DNA from: Dehalococcoidales bacterium
Lineage (GTDB): Bacteria; Chloroflexota; Dehalococcoidia; Dehalococcoidales; JAQTRN01
Direction: 5' to 3'
Assembly: GCA_028711795.1 (NCBI GenBank)
Contig: JAQTRN010000011.1
Coordinates: 1-12,863, forward strand
Length of the DNA stretch: 12,863 nt
Of this stretch, positions 1-7,288 are shown in pieces. Under the pieces are notes generated by a model. It had not been told where the DNA came from and made no database searches. It saw only the letters and a list, made by a program, of their open reading frames with translations. The stretch's first letter is position 1; each line of letters opens with the position of its first letter. The position numbers and the translations under genes were made by a program.

Positions 1-57
1 GTGACATTTTCGCTGGACAACAACAAAGGCTGTGCCGGTTCAGTGTTCTACCTGTAA
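1..57 (+). CDS. Possible 3' end of an off-window gene
   Basis: Frame 1 is open from the first base and ends with TAA at 55-57, giving 18 residues that end ...NNKGCAGSVFYL. It could be the C-terminus of a gene lying left of the window and pointing toward hppA, or simply a chance open stretch. The peptide is too short to recognise a family. The only support is the open frame and the absence of any other use for this stretch. Confidence 0.25.
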   Translation: MTFSLDNNKGCAGSVFYL

Positions 58-98
58 TCGCGGTCGCCTGACTGAGACTGAGAACGATGCATGATGCG

Positions 99-139
99 TA
101 AAAAGAAAGGTGTTCCGCCTTGTACAAGGCGGACCACCT
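99..139 (-). terminator. Rho-independent terminator of hppA
   Basis: Positions 108-122 and 125-139 form a 15-base-pair stem with a single mismatch (T113 opposite C134) around a TA centre, with a GC-rich core (CCGCC/GGCGG). Read on the minus strand, the stem is followed at once by a T-rich run (TTTCTTTTT, 107-99). It lies 20 bases past the hppA stop codon, so it is the expected intrinsic terminator of that gene. No T-run follows the stem on the plus strand, so it is not an obvious terminator for the left-hand gene. Confidence 0.85.
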
Positions 140-159
140 GGATAAACGTCACACCGGAC

Positions 160-2277
160 TTAGTTAATGCCGAGCAGTCCAATCAGGTTGAACCGGACAA
201 ACAGCACGGCAAAGAGCGAAGACATTAATGACATCACCGTTATCATGGTATTGATCGACGGTCCGGCGGTATCCTTGAACGGGTCACCCACGGTATCGCC
301 GACCACGGCGGCCTTATGCGCGTCTGACCCCTTACCACCAAAAGCTCCGGTTTCGATCAGCTTCTTAGCGTTGTCCCACAAGCCACCGGCGTTGCCCATG
401 AGGAAAGCCAGGACCAGTCCTGACAGTATGTTGCCGACCAGATACCCGGCCACCGCCTCAACCCCACCAATAAAACCCACCGCTAAAGTCACCACAATAG
501 CTATAACGCTGGGCGGCAACAGTTCCTTTAAGGCCCCTTTAGCCGCGATATCAACACACCGGACATAGTCGGGCTTGACGCCCGGTTTGCCCTCTCGTAA
601 CCCGACTATTTCCCGGAACTGCCTCCGTATCTCATCGATCATCCGGGTAGCATTCCTGCCGACGGCGAGCATCACGCTGGCGGAGAATAGAGCCGGCATA
701 CCGACACCGATGAGCGATCCGGCCAGGACCCACGGACTCATAAAGTTGAAGGACGTCACGACGCCAGTCTCATCTCTAACTATCTCCTGGAATGCCGCCA
801 GAAGTGCGATAACAGTCAGTCCAGCGGCAGCGATGGCAAAGCCCTTGGTGATGGCTTTAGCGGTATTACCGGCGGCATCCAGCTCGTCGGCCACCTTAAT
901 TACCTCCTCACCCAGGTTACCTTGTTCGGCGAGGCTGCGGGAATTGTCAACTATTGGACCGTAAGCGTCACTGGATACTATCAGTCCCACAATGGACAGC
1001 ATACCGACCGCAGCCATCGCGATACCGAAGACGGCGAAGGACAACGGAGCATAAGGAATGGCAGACGCGTACTGTTGACCCAGCGGCTCTACCAGCTTAT
1101 AAGCAATGGCAGCCGCGATACCAATACCAATCAGCGGCGGCAGAATACTACGCAGGCCATAGGAAAAACCGGTGATGATGGTAATGGCCGGCCCCGACTT
1201 TGACGCCTCGGCCGTTTTTTGAACCGGCGCTTTATCTTCCGAGGTAAAGTAGTCAGACGTGATCCCGATTATCACCCCGGCCACCACACCGACAATAGCG
1301 GCGCCCCATATTCTTAAATCATATTTGAGATAAAGCGAGGCCAATAGGGTCAAAACCGCAAAGACCCCGCAGGTAACGTAAGTGCCAGCGTTGAGCGCCC
1401 CTCCGGGGCTACCTTTCTTGCCAACCCTGACGGTGAGAGCGCCCAGAATCGAAGCAAGTATACCCAGGCCGGCAAAGACCAGCGGAATCTGAATAAATAA
1501 CCCTGTGGATTTAGTGATGAAGTCAAGAGCCACGCCGAGAATCATGACCGCCAGGATACTGGCGACATACGAGTCAAACAGGTCGGCGCCCATACCGGCG
1601 ACATCACCAACGTTGTCGCCGACGTTATCGGCGATTACGGCCGGGTTACGGGGATCATCCTCCGGGATACCCAACTCCACCTTACCAACCAGGTCAGCAC
1701 TGACATCAGCCGTCTTGGTATAGATACCACCGCCGGCTTTAGCGAAGAGCGCCAGCGAGCTGGCCCCAAAACTGAAGCCGAGCACTGCCGCCGGGTCACG
1801 GGTAATCCAGTAGACGATACTTATTCCCAGCAGCCCAACCCCAACCACCGCCAGACCCATCACGGCGCCACCGCGAAAACCGATCAGGAAAGCTCTATTC
1901 AGGCCTTCTCTGGCGGCATAGGCTGCCCTGGTATTCGCCTTGGTAGCGACGTTCATACCTAACACTCCGGCTAGAGCGGAACAGGCCGAGCCAAAAATGT
2001 AGGCTATGGCCGTGGCCACGTTTTTCAGCGGTTCCGGGGTAGCCCATATTGGCGAAGGTATGAACAGCAACAGCAAGACAGCGACAATAGCCACAAAAAC
2101 AGCTAGGGTGCGGTACTCTCTGTTCAGAAAGGCCATTGCCCCTTCCCTGATAGCGCCGGCAATCTCCTTCATCCTATCGGTACCGCTATCCTGTTTGTCC
2201 ACGTAGCGGTAAAAATAGAATGCCATCAGGATGGAGATGACCGCGAAGATTGGCGCGATTAACCATGGTTCAAACAT
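160..2277 (-). CDS. hppA: Membrane-bound proton-translocating pyrophosphatase (K+-independent type)
   Basis: Hydrolyses pyrophosphate at the cytoplasmic face and couples this to ion pumping across the membrane, recovering energy from biosynthetic PPi. The 705-residue protein has the many hydrophobic helices of the family. Active-site motifs are present: DVSADLVGKVE at about 191-201, the acidic GDNVGDVAG near 220-228 and GDTVGDPFKDTAGPS near 660-674. The sequence GNTAKAITKG places Lys at about 474 and Thr at 477. These match the Lys/Thr pair that marks K+-independent, H+-pumping enzymes, where K+-dependent ones carry Ala. One oddity is Ser in place of the usual Gly in the DVGADLVGKVE motif. 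I chose the ATG at 2277 because AAAGGAG lies 8 bases before it. The longer frame from GTG 2328 starts upstream of the -10 box of the predicted promoter, so it would not be transcribed. The gene stands alone, with a terminator at 99-139. Confidence 0.96.
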   Translation of the reverse strand: MFEPWLIAPIFAVISILMAFYFYRYVDKQDSGTDRMKEIAGAIREGAMAFLNREYRTLAVFVAIVAVLLLLFIPSPIWATPEPLKNVATAIAYIFGSACSALAGVLGMNVATKANTRAAYAAREGLNRAFLIGFRGGAVMGLAVVGVGLLGISIVYWITRDPAAVLGFSFGASSLALFAKAGGGIYTKTADVSADLVGKVELGIPEDDPRNPAVIADNVGDNVGDVAGMGADLFDSYVASILAVMILGVALDFITKSTGLFIQIPLVFAGLGILASILGALTVRVGKKGSPGGALNAGTYVTCGVFAVLTLLASLYLKYDLRIWGAAIVGVVAGVIIGITSDYFTSEDKAPVQKTAEASKSGPAITIITGFSYGLRSILPPLIGIGIAAAIAYKLVEPLGQQYASAIPYAPLSFAVFGIAMAAVGMLSIVGLIVSSDAYGPIVDNSRSLAEQGNLGEEVIKVADELDAAGNTAKAITKGFAIAAAGLTVIALLAAFQEIVRDETGVVTSFNFMSPWVLAGSLIGVGMPALFSASVMLAVGRNATRMIDEIRRQFREIVGLREGKPGVKPDYVRCVDIAAKGALKELLPPSVIAIVVTLAVGFIGGVEAVAGYLVGNILSGLVLAFLMGNAGGLWDNAKKLIETGAFGGKGSDAHKAAVVGDTVGDPFKDTAGPSINTMITVMSLMSSLFAVLFVRFNLIGLLGIN

Positions 2278-2318
2278 CTCTGTTACTCCTTTGAGCCTCC
2301 TATCCTTAAAACTTGCTA

Positions 2319-2346
2319 ATTTTACCACTACCTAATAAAATGTCAA
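2319..2346 (-). promoter_or_regulatory. hppA promoter
   Basis: On the minus strand a perfect -35 box TTGACA (2346-2341) is followed after 16 bases by TAAAAT (2324-2319). Transcription would start near 2312, leaving a leader of about 35 bases before the ATG at 2277, with the ribosome site AAAGGAG inside it. This supports the shorter hppA start. Confidence 0.7.
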
Positions 2347-2369
2347 CATCACTGGAGCGAGATTCTACA

Positions 2370-2398
2370 CGGTAATTTAGCCTTGCCGCTAATTACCG
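2370..2398. repeat. Imperfect palindrome in the hppA/pyrF divergent region
   Basis: CGGTAATTTAGC (2370-2381) is mirrored by GCTAATTACCG (2388-2398) around a 6-base centre, with one extra T in the left arm. It sits about 24 bases upstream of the hppA -35 box and about 40 bases before the pyrF start, where the pyrF promoter should lie. No T-run follows on either strand, so it does not look like a terminator. An operator for a dimeric regulator, or an RNA hairpin in a pyrF leader, are both possible. I cannot name the regulator. Confidence 0.5.
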
Positions 2399-2439
2399 CC
2401 ACGCTTAATTCAACTATCTAGTTCCGCAGGGGGTGCCAC

Positions 2440-3261
2440 ATGAGTTTCATGGAGAAGTTGCGCTACGCTGCCCAGCAGAATAACAGCCTTGTCTGCGTGG
2501 GACTCGACCCAGACCGAGAACGGATCCCGGAGAGTCTGAGCGTCCTGGAGTTCAATAAAGCCATCATTGACGCCACCGCTGACCTGGTCTGTGCCTACAA
2601 GCCTAATTTCGCCTTCTACGAAGCCCTGGGCAGCGAAGGGCTAGATGCCCTGAAACAGACAGTAAAGTGTGTACCCCGGAACATCCCGGTAATTGGCGAC
2701 GCCAAACGGGGCGATATCGGCAATACGGCCAGAGCCTACGCCCGGGCTATCTTTGACTATTTCGAGTGCGACGCCGCCACGGTCAACCCTTACCTGGGAT
2801 TCGACTCCGTAGAACCCTTCCTCCAATACCAGGACAAAGGGGTCTTCATACTGTGCCGGACATCGAACGCCGGTGCCCTCGATTTCCAGTCGCTTAACTG
2901 CCAGACGGCATCCGGCAATCGTTCATTATTTGAGATAGTCGCCCAGAAAGCCAGCGATTGGAATAAACACGGTAACATCGGCCTGGTGGTCGGCGCCACT
3001 TATCCCGAAGAGTTAAAACTGGTCCGCCAGAGTCACCCGGAGATGCCCCTCCTGATACCGGGCGTTGGCGCTCAGGGGGGCGACCTGGAACTGACCATCC
3101 GTTACGGCGTTGACGCTCAGGGGCAAGGGGCGAGAATCAACTCATCACGGCAAATCATCTACGCCGGCAAGGGCAAGGATTTCGCCCAGGCGGCGCGGAA
3201 GGCGGCGGCGGAGCTGCGGGAACAGATCAACCACTTCCGAACAACCACTCCATCACGATAG
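2440..3261 (+). CDS. pyrF: Orotidine 5'-phosphate decarboxylase (type 2)
   Basis: Decarboxylates OMP to UMP, the last step of de novo pyrimidine synthesis, in the cytoplasm. The 273-residue length fits the longer type 2 subfamily. Visible landmarks are GLDPD near 21-25, YKPNFAFYE near 53-61, and the catalytic DxKxxD motif as DAKRGDIG at 87-94. TVNPYLGFDS (114-123) and IPGVGAQGG (206-214) follow, and the phosphate-binding end INSSRQIIYA is at 233-242. No key residue appears missing. The start at 2440 is preferred over the in-frame ATG at 2449 because AGGGGGT lies just 5-6 bases before it. No strong promoter is visible. Weak candidates (TTGCCG-N16-TTAATT at 2383-2410) overlap the palindrome at 2370-2398. 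dinB follows after 23 bases on the same strand, so the two are probably co-transcribed. No other pyrimidine genes lie nearby. Confidence 0.96.
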   Translation: MSFMEKLRYAAQQNNSLVCVGLDPDRERIPESLSVLEFNKAIIDATADLVCAYKPNFAFYEALGSEGLDALKQTVKCVPRNIPVIGDAKRGDIGNTARAYARAIFDYFECDAATVNPYLGFDSVEPFLQYQDKGVFILCRTSNAGALDFQSLNCQTASGNRSLFEIVAQKASDWNKHGNIGLVVGATYPEELKLVRQSHPEMPLLIPGVGAQGGDLELTIRYGVDAQGQGARINSSRQIIYAGKGKDFAQAARKAAAELREQINHFRTTTPSR

Positions 3262-3284
3262 ACTATCACTACCTGGAGTCAGCC

Positions 3285-4505
3285 ATGGACCGGCGCATCA
3301 TGCATGTCGACCTGGATACTTTCTTTGTCTCCGTAGAACGGGTGCTCGACCCGACGCTGCGGGATAAACCAGTGGTCGTTGGCGGCCGGCCTGACCGCCG
3401 CGGAGTGGTCGCCTCTGCCTCCTACGAAGCCAGAGCCTTTGGCCTGCACGCCGGTATGCCCCTGCGCACCGCTTATCGACTTTGCCCCCAGGCTATTTTC
3501 GTCGAAGGCAGCTTCGCCAAGTATAGTGACGCCTCCCGAAAGTTCATGGCTATCCTGGCCGATTTTTCACCCTTTCTGGAACCAGGCGGGCTGGATGAAG
3601 CCTATATCGAGGCGACCGGCTTCGAATCCCTTTACGGCTCCATCACCGAGATGGCCCGGTCCATCCGGCAACGGGTTAAGACCGAGCTGGGGTTGGCGGC
3701 CTCAATCGGCATCGCCAGTGGCAAAGTGGTCGCCAAGGTCGCTTCCAGGTTAGCCAAGCCCGACGGCCTGCTGGAAGTAGCCAATGGGGAAGAAGCCGCC
3801 TTCCTGGCACCGCTACCCATCGGCAAATTGCCGGGGATAGGAGAAAAGACAGAGAGGGTTCTGAAAGGCCTGGGGATTACGACTATAGGTAATCTAGCTA
3901 CAATACCCTTAAGTACCCTGAAAAGCCGCCTGGGTGCGTATGGTGAAATGCTACACCGCTTTGCCAACGGTGTGGACGAGAGACAGGTGGAACCCCCCGG
4001 TGAGGCCCGGTCTATCAGCCGGGAGACCACTTTTGCCGAAGATACCCGGGACGCGAAATTCCTCGGGGGAATACTGCGCTATTTGAGCGAAAGGGTCGCC
4101 GCCGACCTGCGCCAGCAGGGGAAGCAGGCCAGGTGTGTCGCCATCAAGCTAAGATACGCCGATTTCACCACCATCACCCGCAGTCACACCCTGAAACAGG
4201 CGACTGACACCGACCAGATCATTTTTGATACCGGCCTCAGATTATTGGAAAAGGCGCTCGCCCAGGTAAGACAGCCGGTGCGCCTGGTTGGCATCGGGGT
4301 GTATAACCTGGTGGAGCCCGCCGGACAATTGAATATGCTGGACGCATCCGCCCAGAGACTGAGACGGCTCAACCGGACCATTGACCGTATCCGTGACAAG
4401 TATGGCTTTACCGCCATTCAGACCGGCCGCACACTATTGCTGAAAGACCTCTTTGAGGAAGAAGCCGGGAAATACCGGCTGCACACGCCGAGCCTGTCAA
4501 GATAA
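3285..4505 (+). CDS. dinB: DNA polymerase IV (Y-family translesion polymerase)
   Basis: Error-prone polymerase that copies past damaged bases in a single-site reaction, recruited by the sliding clamp. The 406 residues show the full Y-family order. HVDLDTFFVSVE carries catalytic Asp9 and the steric-gate Phe near 14, MPLRTAYRLCP is at 58-68, and the acidic pair Asp104-Glu105 sits in GLDEAYIE. The helix-hairpin-helix KLPGIGEKTERVLKGLGI runs from about 181 to 198, and the little-finger domain follows. QLNML at 348-352 fits the clamp-binding QxxLF-type motif. The usual SIDE sequence is GLDE here, which keeps the metal ligands but loses the Ser. GGAG about 8 bases before ATG 3285 sets the start. 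It lies 23 bases after pyrF, probably sharing its transcript. I see no recognisable SOS box directly upstream, so damage control of this copy is uncertain. Confidence 0.95.
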   Translation: MDRRIMHVDLDTFFVSVERVLDPTLRDKPVVVGGRPDRRGVVASASYEARAFGLHAGMPLRTAYRLCPQAIFVEGSFAKYSDASRKFMAILADFSPFLEPGGLDEAYIEATGFESLYGSITEMARSIRQRVKTELGLAASIGIASGKVVAKVASRLAKPDGLLEVANGEEAAFLAPLPIGKLPGIGEKTERVLKGLGITTIGNLATIPLSTLKSRLGAYGEMLHRFANGVDERQVEPPGEARSISRETTFAEDTRDAKFLGGILRYLSERVAADLRQQGKQARCVAIKLRYADFTTITRSHTLKQATDTDQIIFDTGLRLLEKALAQVRQPVRLVGIGVYNLVEPAGQLNMLDASAQRLRRLNRTIDRIRDKYGFTAIQTGRTLLLKDLFEEEAGKYRLHTPSLSR

Positions 4506-4557
4506 GAGAAAGACGCGAGCCGGATTATTCGACCACGACGAGTGAGCGCAGTTCCAG

Positions 4558-4944
4558 CTAGTCTAGCAGCCTCTTTTCCCCGGTGATTTTCTGGATATCG
4601 GTGATGTCCTGGGTGACTTCCAGGGTGCCGAGGTACTTACCGGCCTTGTCCCTCACCGGGAAATAGCGGATATAGAGCTTACGGCCGTGCAGGTCAATCC
4701 AGAATGCGGCGGCGTCACGTTTGCCTGATTTAAGGTCGCTGAGCACCTGTTCCACCTTGTCCAGGCTCTTCTTAGGATGGCATTGCTGCACCTTCCGGCC
4801 GATCACGGCGGGCGTCCGTTTGAATATCCGCTTATCGCCCTTGCTGTAATACCTGACGGCATCGGCAGCATCAATAAAGGACATCTCCAGCGGTAAGGCA
4901 TCCACGATGGCTTCCAATACCTCGGTCGAAAACACTTCCAGCAT
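4558..4944 (-). CDS. Small free-standing PAS-domain protein (PAS_10 / DUF438 C-terminal type)
   Basis: A 128-residue soluble protein that is almost entirely one PAS-like domain. It resembles the C-terminal part of DUF438 proteins, in which such a domain usually follows a hemerythrin-like region. Recognisable blocks are an N-terminal LEAIVDALPLEMSFIDAAD stretch, YYSKGDKRIF near 33-42, a GRKVQQCHP segment around 50-58, and the end strands KLYIRYFPVRD and GTLEVTQDITDIQ. There is no output domain, membrane helix or signal peptide. It is therefore likely a sensor or binding module acting through partners, possibly with a small ligand or heme; none of that is shown by sequence. GGAGG lies 6 bases before the ATG at 4944. 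The ATG two codons upstream (4950) abuts the GGAGG and is less likely. It is convergent with dinB and divergent from ilvE. Confidence 0.85.
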   Translation of the reverse strand: MLEVFSTEVLEAIVDALPLEMSFIDAADAVRYYSKGDKRIFKRTPAVIGRKVQQCHPKKSLDKVEQVLSDLKSGKRDAAAFWIDLHGRKLYIRYFPVRDKAGKYLGTLEVTQDITDIQKITGEKRLLD

Positions 4945-4970
4945 TATCATCCTCCTCGATGTTCATTTGT

Positions 4971-5002
4971 TTGATAATAGCATCAAGTCTGAGTAGAGTC
5001 TA
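4971..5002 (-). promoter_or_regulatory. Promoter of the PAS-domain gene with overlapping small palindrome
   Basis: On the minus strand TAGACT (5002-4997) and TATTAT (4979-4974) are separated by 17 bases, a fair sigma70-type promoter. A short inverted repeat, TTGAT (4971-4975) and ATCAA (4982-4986), surrounds the -10 box and could be an operator, though it is short enough to be chance. Confidence 0.45.
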
Positions 5003-5030
5003 GCCGTTAACCCTGAACCAAGAAAGCTAC

Positions 5031-5060
5031 TTGCCTTTGCTCTCTGGAAACGACTATAAT
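5031..5060 (+). promoter_or_regulatory. ilvE-plsY promoter
   Basis: TTGCCT (5031-5036) and a perfect TATAAT (5055-5060) are separated by 18 bases. The start point would be near 5067, giving a leader of about 25 bases that contains the strong ribosome site AAGGGAGGA at 5075-5083. The leader is too short for a transcription attenuator or riboswitch, so any control would be at the promoter. Confidence 0.7.
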
Positions 5061-5091
5061 AAGCGCTATCTAATAAGGGAGGAATATCAGA

Positions 5092-6009
5092 ATGTCAGCC
5101 TACGCCTACTTCCACAAAGAGTTTGTTCCGTTCTCTGAAGCTAAATTAGGGGTCATGACCCATTGTATTCACTACGGTACCGCCGTTTTTGAAGGTATCC
5201 GGGGTAACTGGAACCGGGAGCAAAAGCAGATCCATCTCTTCCGGCTGAAGGAGCACTTCCACCGGTTGCACCAGGGCTGTAAGGTATTGAAAATTGACCT
5301 GCCGCAAACGATTGACGAGCTTTGCCAGATAACTATCGAACTGGTGGAAAAATGCGGCTTTAAGGAAGACATCTATATCCGTCCGCTGGCTTATAAGAGC
5401 ACCGAGGCGCTGGGAGTCCGCCTCTACAACCTGGATAGCGACCTGCTGATCTTCGCCATTCCCTGGGGGCCATACCTGGACGTTGACACCGCCAAATGCT
5501 GCATCTCATCCTGGCGGCGACCGGATGATAATGTTATCCCGCCGCTGGCGAAATGCACCGGCCTCTATATCAACAACGCCCTGGCCAAGACCGAGGCCAT
5601 CGAGAATGGCTACGACGAGGCTATCATGCTGACCCCCGATGGTCATGTTTCCGAGGGCAGCGGTGAGAATATTTTCCTGGTGATCGATGACAAGCTGGTG
5701 ACACCGGCGGGCTATAACAATATCCTGATAGGCATCACTCGCAATACCGTGATCGAACTGGCGAAGCAGGAACTGGGGCTGACGACAGTGGAGAGACCGG
5801 TGGACCGCAGCGAGCTTTATATGGCCCAGGAGTGTTTTCTGACCGGCACCGCCGCCCACATAACGCCGGTGGCCGAAGTTGACCACCGCCAGATAGGCAA
5901 CGGGGAAATCGGCGAGATAACCGGCAAGCTACAGAAAATCTACGCCGAGGTAATCCGCGGCAAGAACCCCAAATACCTTGACTGGTGCACTCCAGTCTAC
6001 GCCAAATAA
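5092..6009 (+). CDS. ilvE: Branched-chain amino acid aminotransferase (PLP fold type IV)
   Basis: Transfers the amino group between glutamate and the keto acids of leucine, isoleucine and valine, the last step of their synthesis, in the cytoplasm. The 305-residue length is normal. The N-terminal HYGTAVFEGIRG (27-38) matches the family. Lys154 in PPLAKCTGLYINN is the expected pyridoxal-phosphate Schiff-base lysine. Further marks are GYDEAIMLTPDGHVSEGSGE near 163-182 (with the GENIF element), GITRNTVIELA near 214-224, and ECFLTGTAAHITPV near 247-260 for the phosphate and carboxylate contacts. The ATG at 5092 is preceded by AAGGGAGGA. D-amino acid transaminase is the main alternative in this fold, but the match to IlvE is better. 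A plsY-like gene follows after 15 bases, so the two should be co-transcribed from 5031-5060. Confidence 0.93.
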   Translation: MSAYAYFHKEFVPFSEAKLGVMTHCIHYGTAVFEGIRGNWNREQKQIHLFRLKEHFHRLHQGCKVLKIDLPQTIDELCQITIELVEKCGFKEDIYIRPLAYKSTEALGVRLYNLDSDLLIFAIPWGPYLDVDTAKCCISSWRRPDDNVIPPLAKCTGLYINNALAKTEAIENGYDEAIMLTPDGHVSEGSGENIFLVIDDKLVTPAGYNNILIGITRNTVIELAKQELGLTTVERPVDRSELYMAQECFLTGTAAHITPVAEVDHRQIGNGEIGEITGKLQKIYAEVIRGKNPKYLDWCTPVYAK

Positions 6010-6024
6010 CATCCAGGGGGTGAG

Positions 6025-6678
6025 ATGGTTATCACGGGGATTACCGGCATAATTATTGGCTATTTGCTGGGCTCTATCCCATCAGCCTATATCGCCACCA
6101 GAATAGCCACCAGCAAAGACATCCGTCAACTGGGAGGTGGTAATGTCGGTGGCCTTAACGTCTTCCGTGAAGTGGGGTTCTGGCCGGCGCTTGCGGTAGG
6201 CATTGTCGATCTCGGCAAGGGGGCAGCGACAGTCGCTATCGCCCTCTGGCTGCTGGATCTGTCCCCGGTCTGGGTAATGCTATCGGCGCTGGCCGTAGTA
6301 ATCGGCCATAACTGGATGCTTTTTCTCAGGTTCACCGGCGGCAAGGGCATGGGGGCTGCCCTGGGGTCTCTGCTGGTGCTGCTACCCGCCTACGGGTACC
6401 CGCAGGGGTTGCTATTCCTCTTTGGCGCCATCCTCGTGCCTTTTATCATCACCCGGAATGTCGCCCTGTCCATGGGCGTCAGCCTGCTTTCTCTCCCCTT
6501 CATCACCGGGTTCGGAATGAAATCAGGAATGGGCACCCTGATGGCGATTGTGCTGGGGCTGATAATCGGGTTGAAGTTCCTGCCGACTGCCAGAGCAGCC
6601 TGGGTAAAATCGAAGAATAAGAGCGACTTTATCTTTGACCGGGGACGAAAGGCCGGAGAAAAGAAAGCTGGAGATTGA
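6025..6678 (+). CDS. PlsY-like glycerol-3-phosphate acyltransferase family membrane protein, divergent
   Basis: PlsY transfers acyl groups from acyl-phosphate to glycerol-3-phosphate in the membrane. This 217-residue protein has the family layout: LLGSIPSAYIATR at the N-terminus, about six hydrophobic segments, a motif 1 region near 37-48 and a phosphate-loop-like FTGGKGMGA near 103-111 (family GGKGVAT). The catalytic signatures differ. Motif 1, normally GSGNxGATN, reads GGGNVGGLN, so the serine is Gly; the Arg three residues on (VFRE) is kept. The usual C-terminal RHxxNIxRL motif is not recognisable in the tail from about residue 188, which reads TARAAWVKSKNKSDF. It may be a paralogue with altered substrate or no acyltransferase activity, so I withhold the symbol plsY. 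AGGGGGTGAG precedes ATG 6025. It follows ilvE by 15 bases. Its TGA (6676-6678) touches the stop codon of the opposing aldolase gene. Confidence 0.85.
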   Translation: MVITGITGIIIGYLLGSIPSAYIATRIATSKDIRQLGGGNVGGLNVFREVGFWPALAVGIVDLGKGAATVAIALWLLDLSPVWVMLSALAVVIGHNWMLFLRFTGGKGMGAALGSLLVLLPAYGYPQGLLFLFGAILVPFIITRNVALSMGVSLLSLPFITGFGMKSGMGTLMAIVLGLIIGLKFLPTARAAWVKSKNKSDFIFDRGRKAGEKKAGD

Positions 6679-7248
6679 TTATCTATTTAGCGGCATTACG
6701 TTAAGAGACTTCAGCAGGCAGGTAACCCGGCAACTTTCCTCCAGCATAGTTGTACAATTGTAGGCTTCCTCCAGCAATTGCCCGATGGCGAAACTGCCGT
6801 GACCATGGACCACCACGATACGCTGCTGTTTCAATGCCTGTGCGATTACTTCGGCCAGACCACCCGCTTTCACTTCCATGTTCCAACCAAGCACCGGCAC
6901 CCGGCCGACCAGCGATAAGCCTTCGGCATCATTAGGCACGATCTCCATTTCCGTAAGAGATAAGGCGACAGTATGCGGCGGATGAGCGTGAATGATAGCC
7001 AGCGCCGGCGTGCTATGGTATATCGCCCGGTGGACGACCAGTTCGACCGAGGCGAGGGGAGTCGTCCGGCTGTTTTTGTTGAGTCCGGTCTCAATGAGGT
7101 CATGCTCCTGCAGGTCACTCAGTTTAGCGTCACGGCGGGTAATAATGATGTTATCCCCCCGACGGAGGCTCATATTGCCGCTACAGGAACATACCAGCCC
7201 GCGACCGAAGAGGTCACGGCCGATAGCCTGGAACTGCGATAAGAACAT
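6679..7248 (-). CDS. Class II aldolase/adducin-family protein (fuculose-1-phosphate aldolase-like)
   Basis: Family members are zinc enzymes that cleave or dehydrate short sugar phosphates (FucA, AraD, MtnB and relatives). The expected metal and catalytic residues are visible: Glu69 in ASVELVVHRAIY, His87 and His89 in IIHAHPPH, and a further His near 148-150 in VVVHGHGSFA. The N-terminal SCSGNMSLRRGDNIIIT segment matches the phosphate-binding region. At 189 residues it is shorter than E. coli FucA (about 215) and appears to lack that protein's C-terminal tail. The substrate cannot be read from sequence. I chose ATG 7248 with GGAG 5 bases upstream. A TTG at 7260, which has its own GGAG, would add four residues. 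It lies 40 bases after lexA on the same strand and may be the last gene of that series. Its stop codon abuts that of the plsY-like gene. Confidence 0.88.
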   Translation of the reverse strand: MFLSQFQAIGRDLFGRGLVCSCSGNMSLRRGDNIIITRRDAKLSDLQEHDLIETGLNKNSRTTPLASVELVVHRAIYHSTPALAIIHAHPPHTVALSLTEMEIVPNDAEGLSLVGRVPVLGWNMEVKAGGLAEVIAQALKQQRIVVVHGHGSFAIGQLLEEAYNCTTMLEESCRVTCLLKSLNVMPLNR

Positions 7249-7288
7249 ACCTTCTCCCAATTTTATCTCCGCCAGCCCTTAACTGTAA

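Noticed and set aside
167..1723. Several plus-strand open frames opposite hppA
   Set aside because: They are antisense to a fully conserved pyrophosphatase, give low-complexity Pro/Ser/Thr/Arg-rich peptides and have no ribosome sites that fit.
2278..2328. N-terminal extension of hppA from GTG 2328
   Set aside because: No ribosome site precedes it and it begins upstream of the predicted -10 box, while ATG 2277 has a good site.
3110..3367. Open frame overlapping the pyrF end and dinB start
   Set aside because: The product is Arg-rich and unlike any protein I know, and both overlapping genes are well supported in other frames.
6750..7282. Plus-strand frames opposite the aldolase gene
   Set aside because: They are antisense shadows; the minus-strand gene has conserved HAHPPH and GHG zinc motifs.
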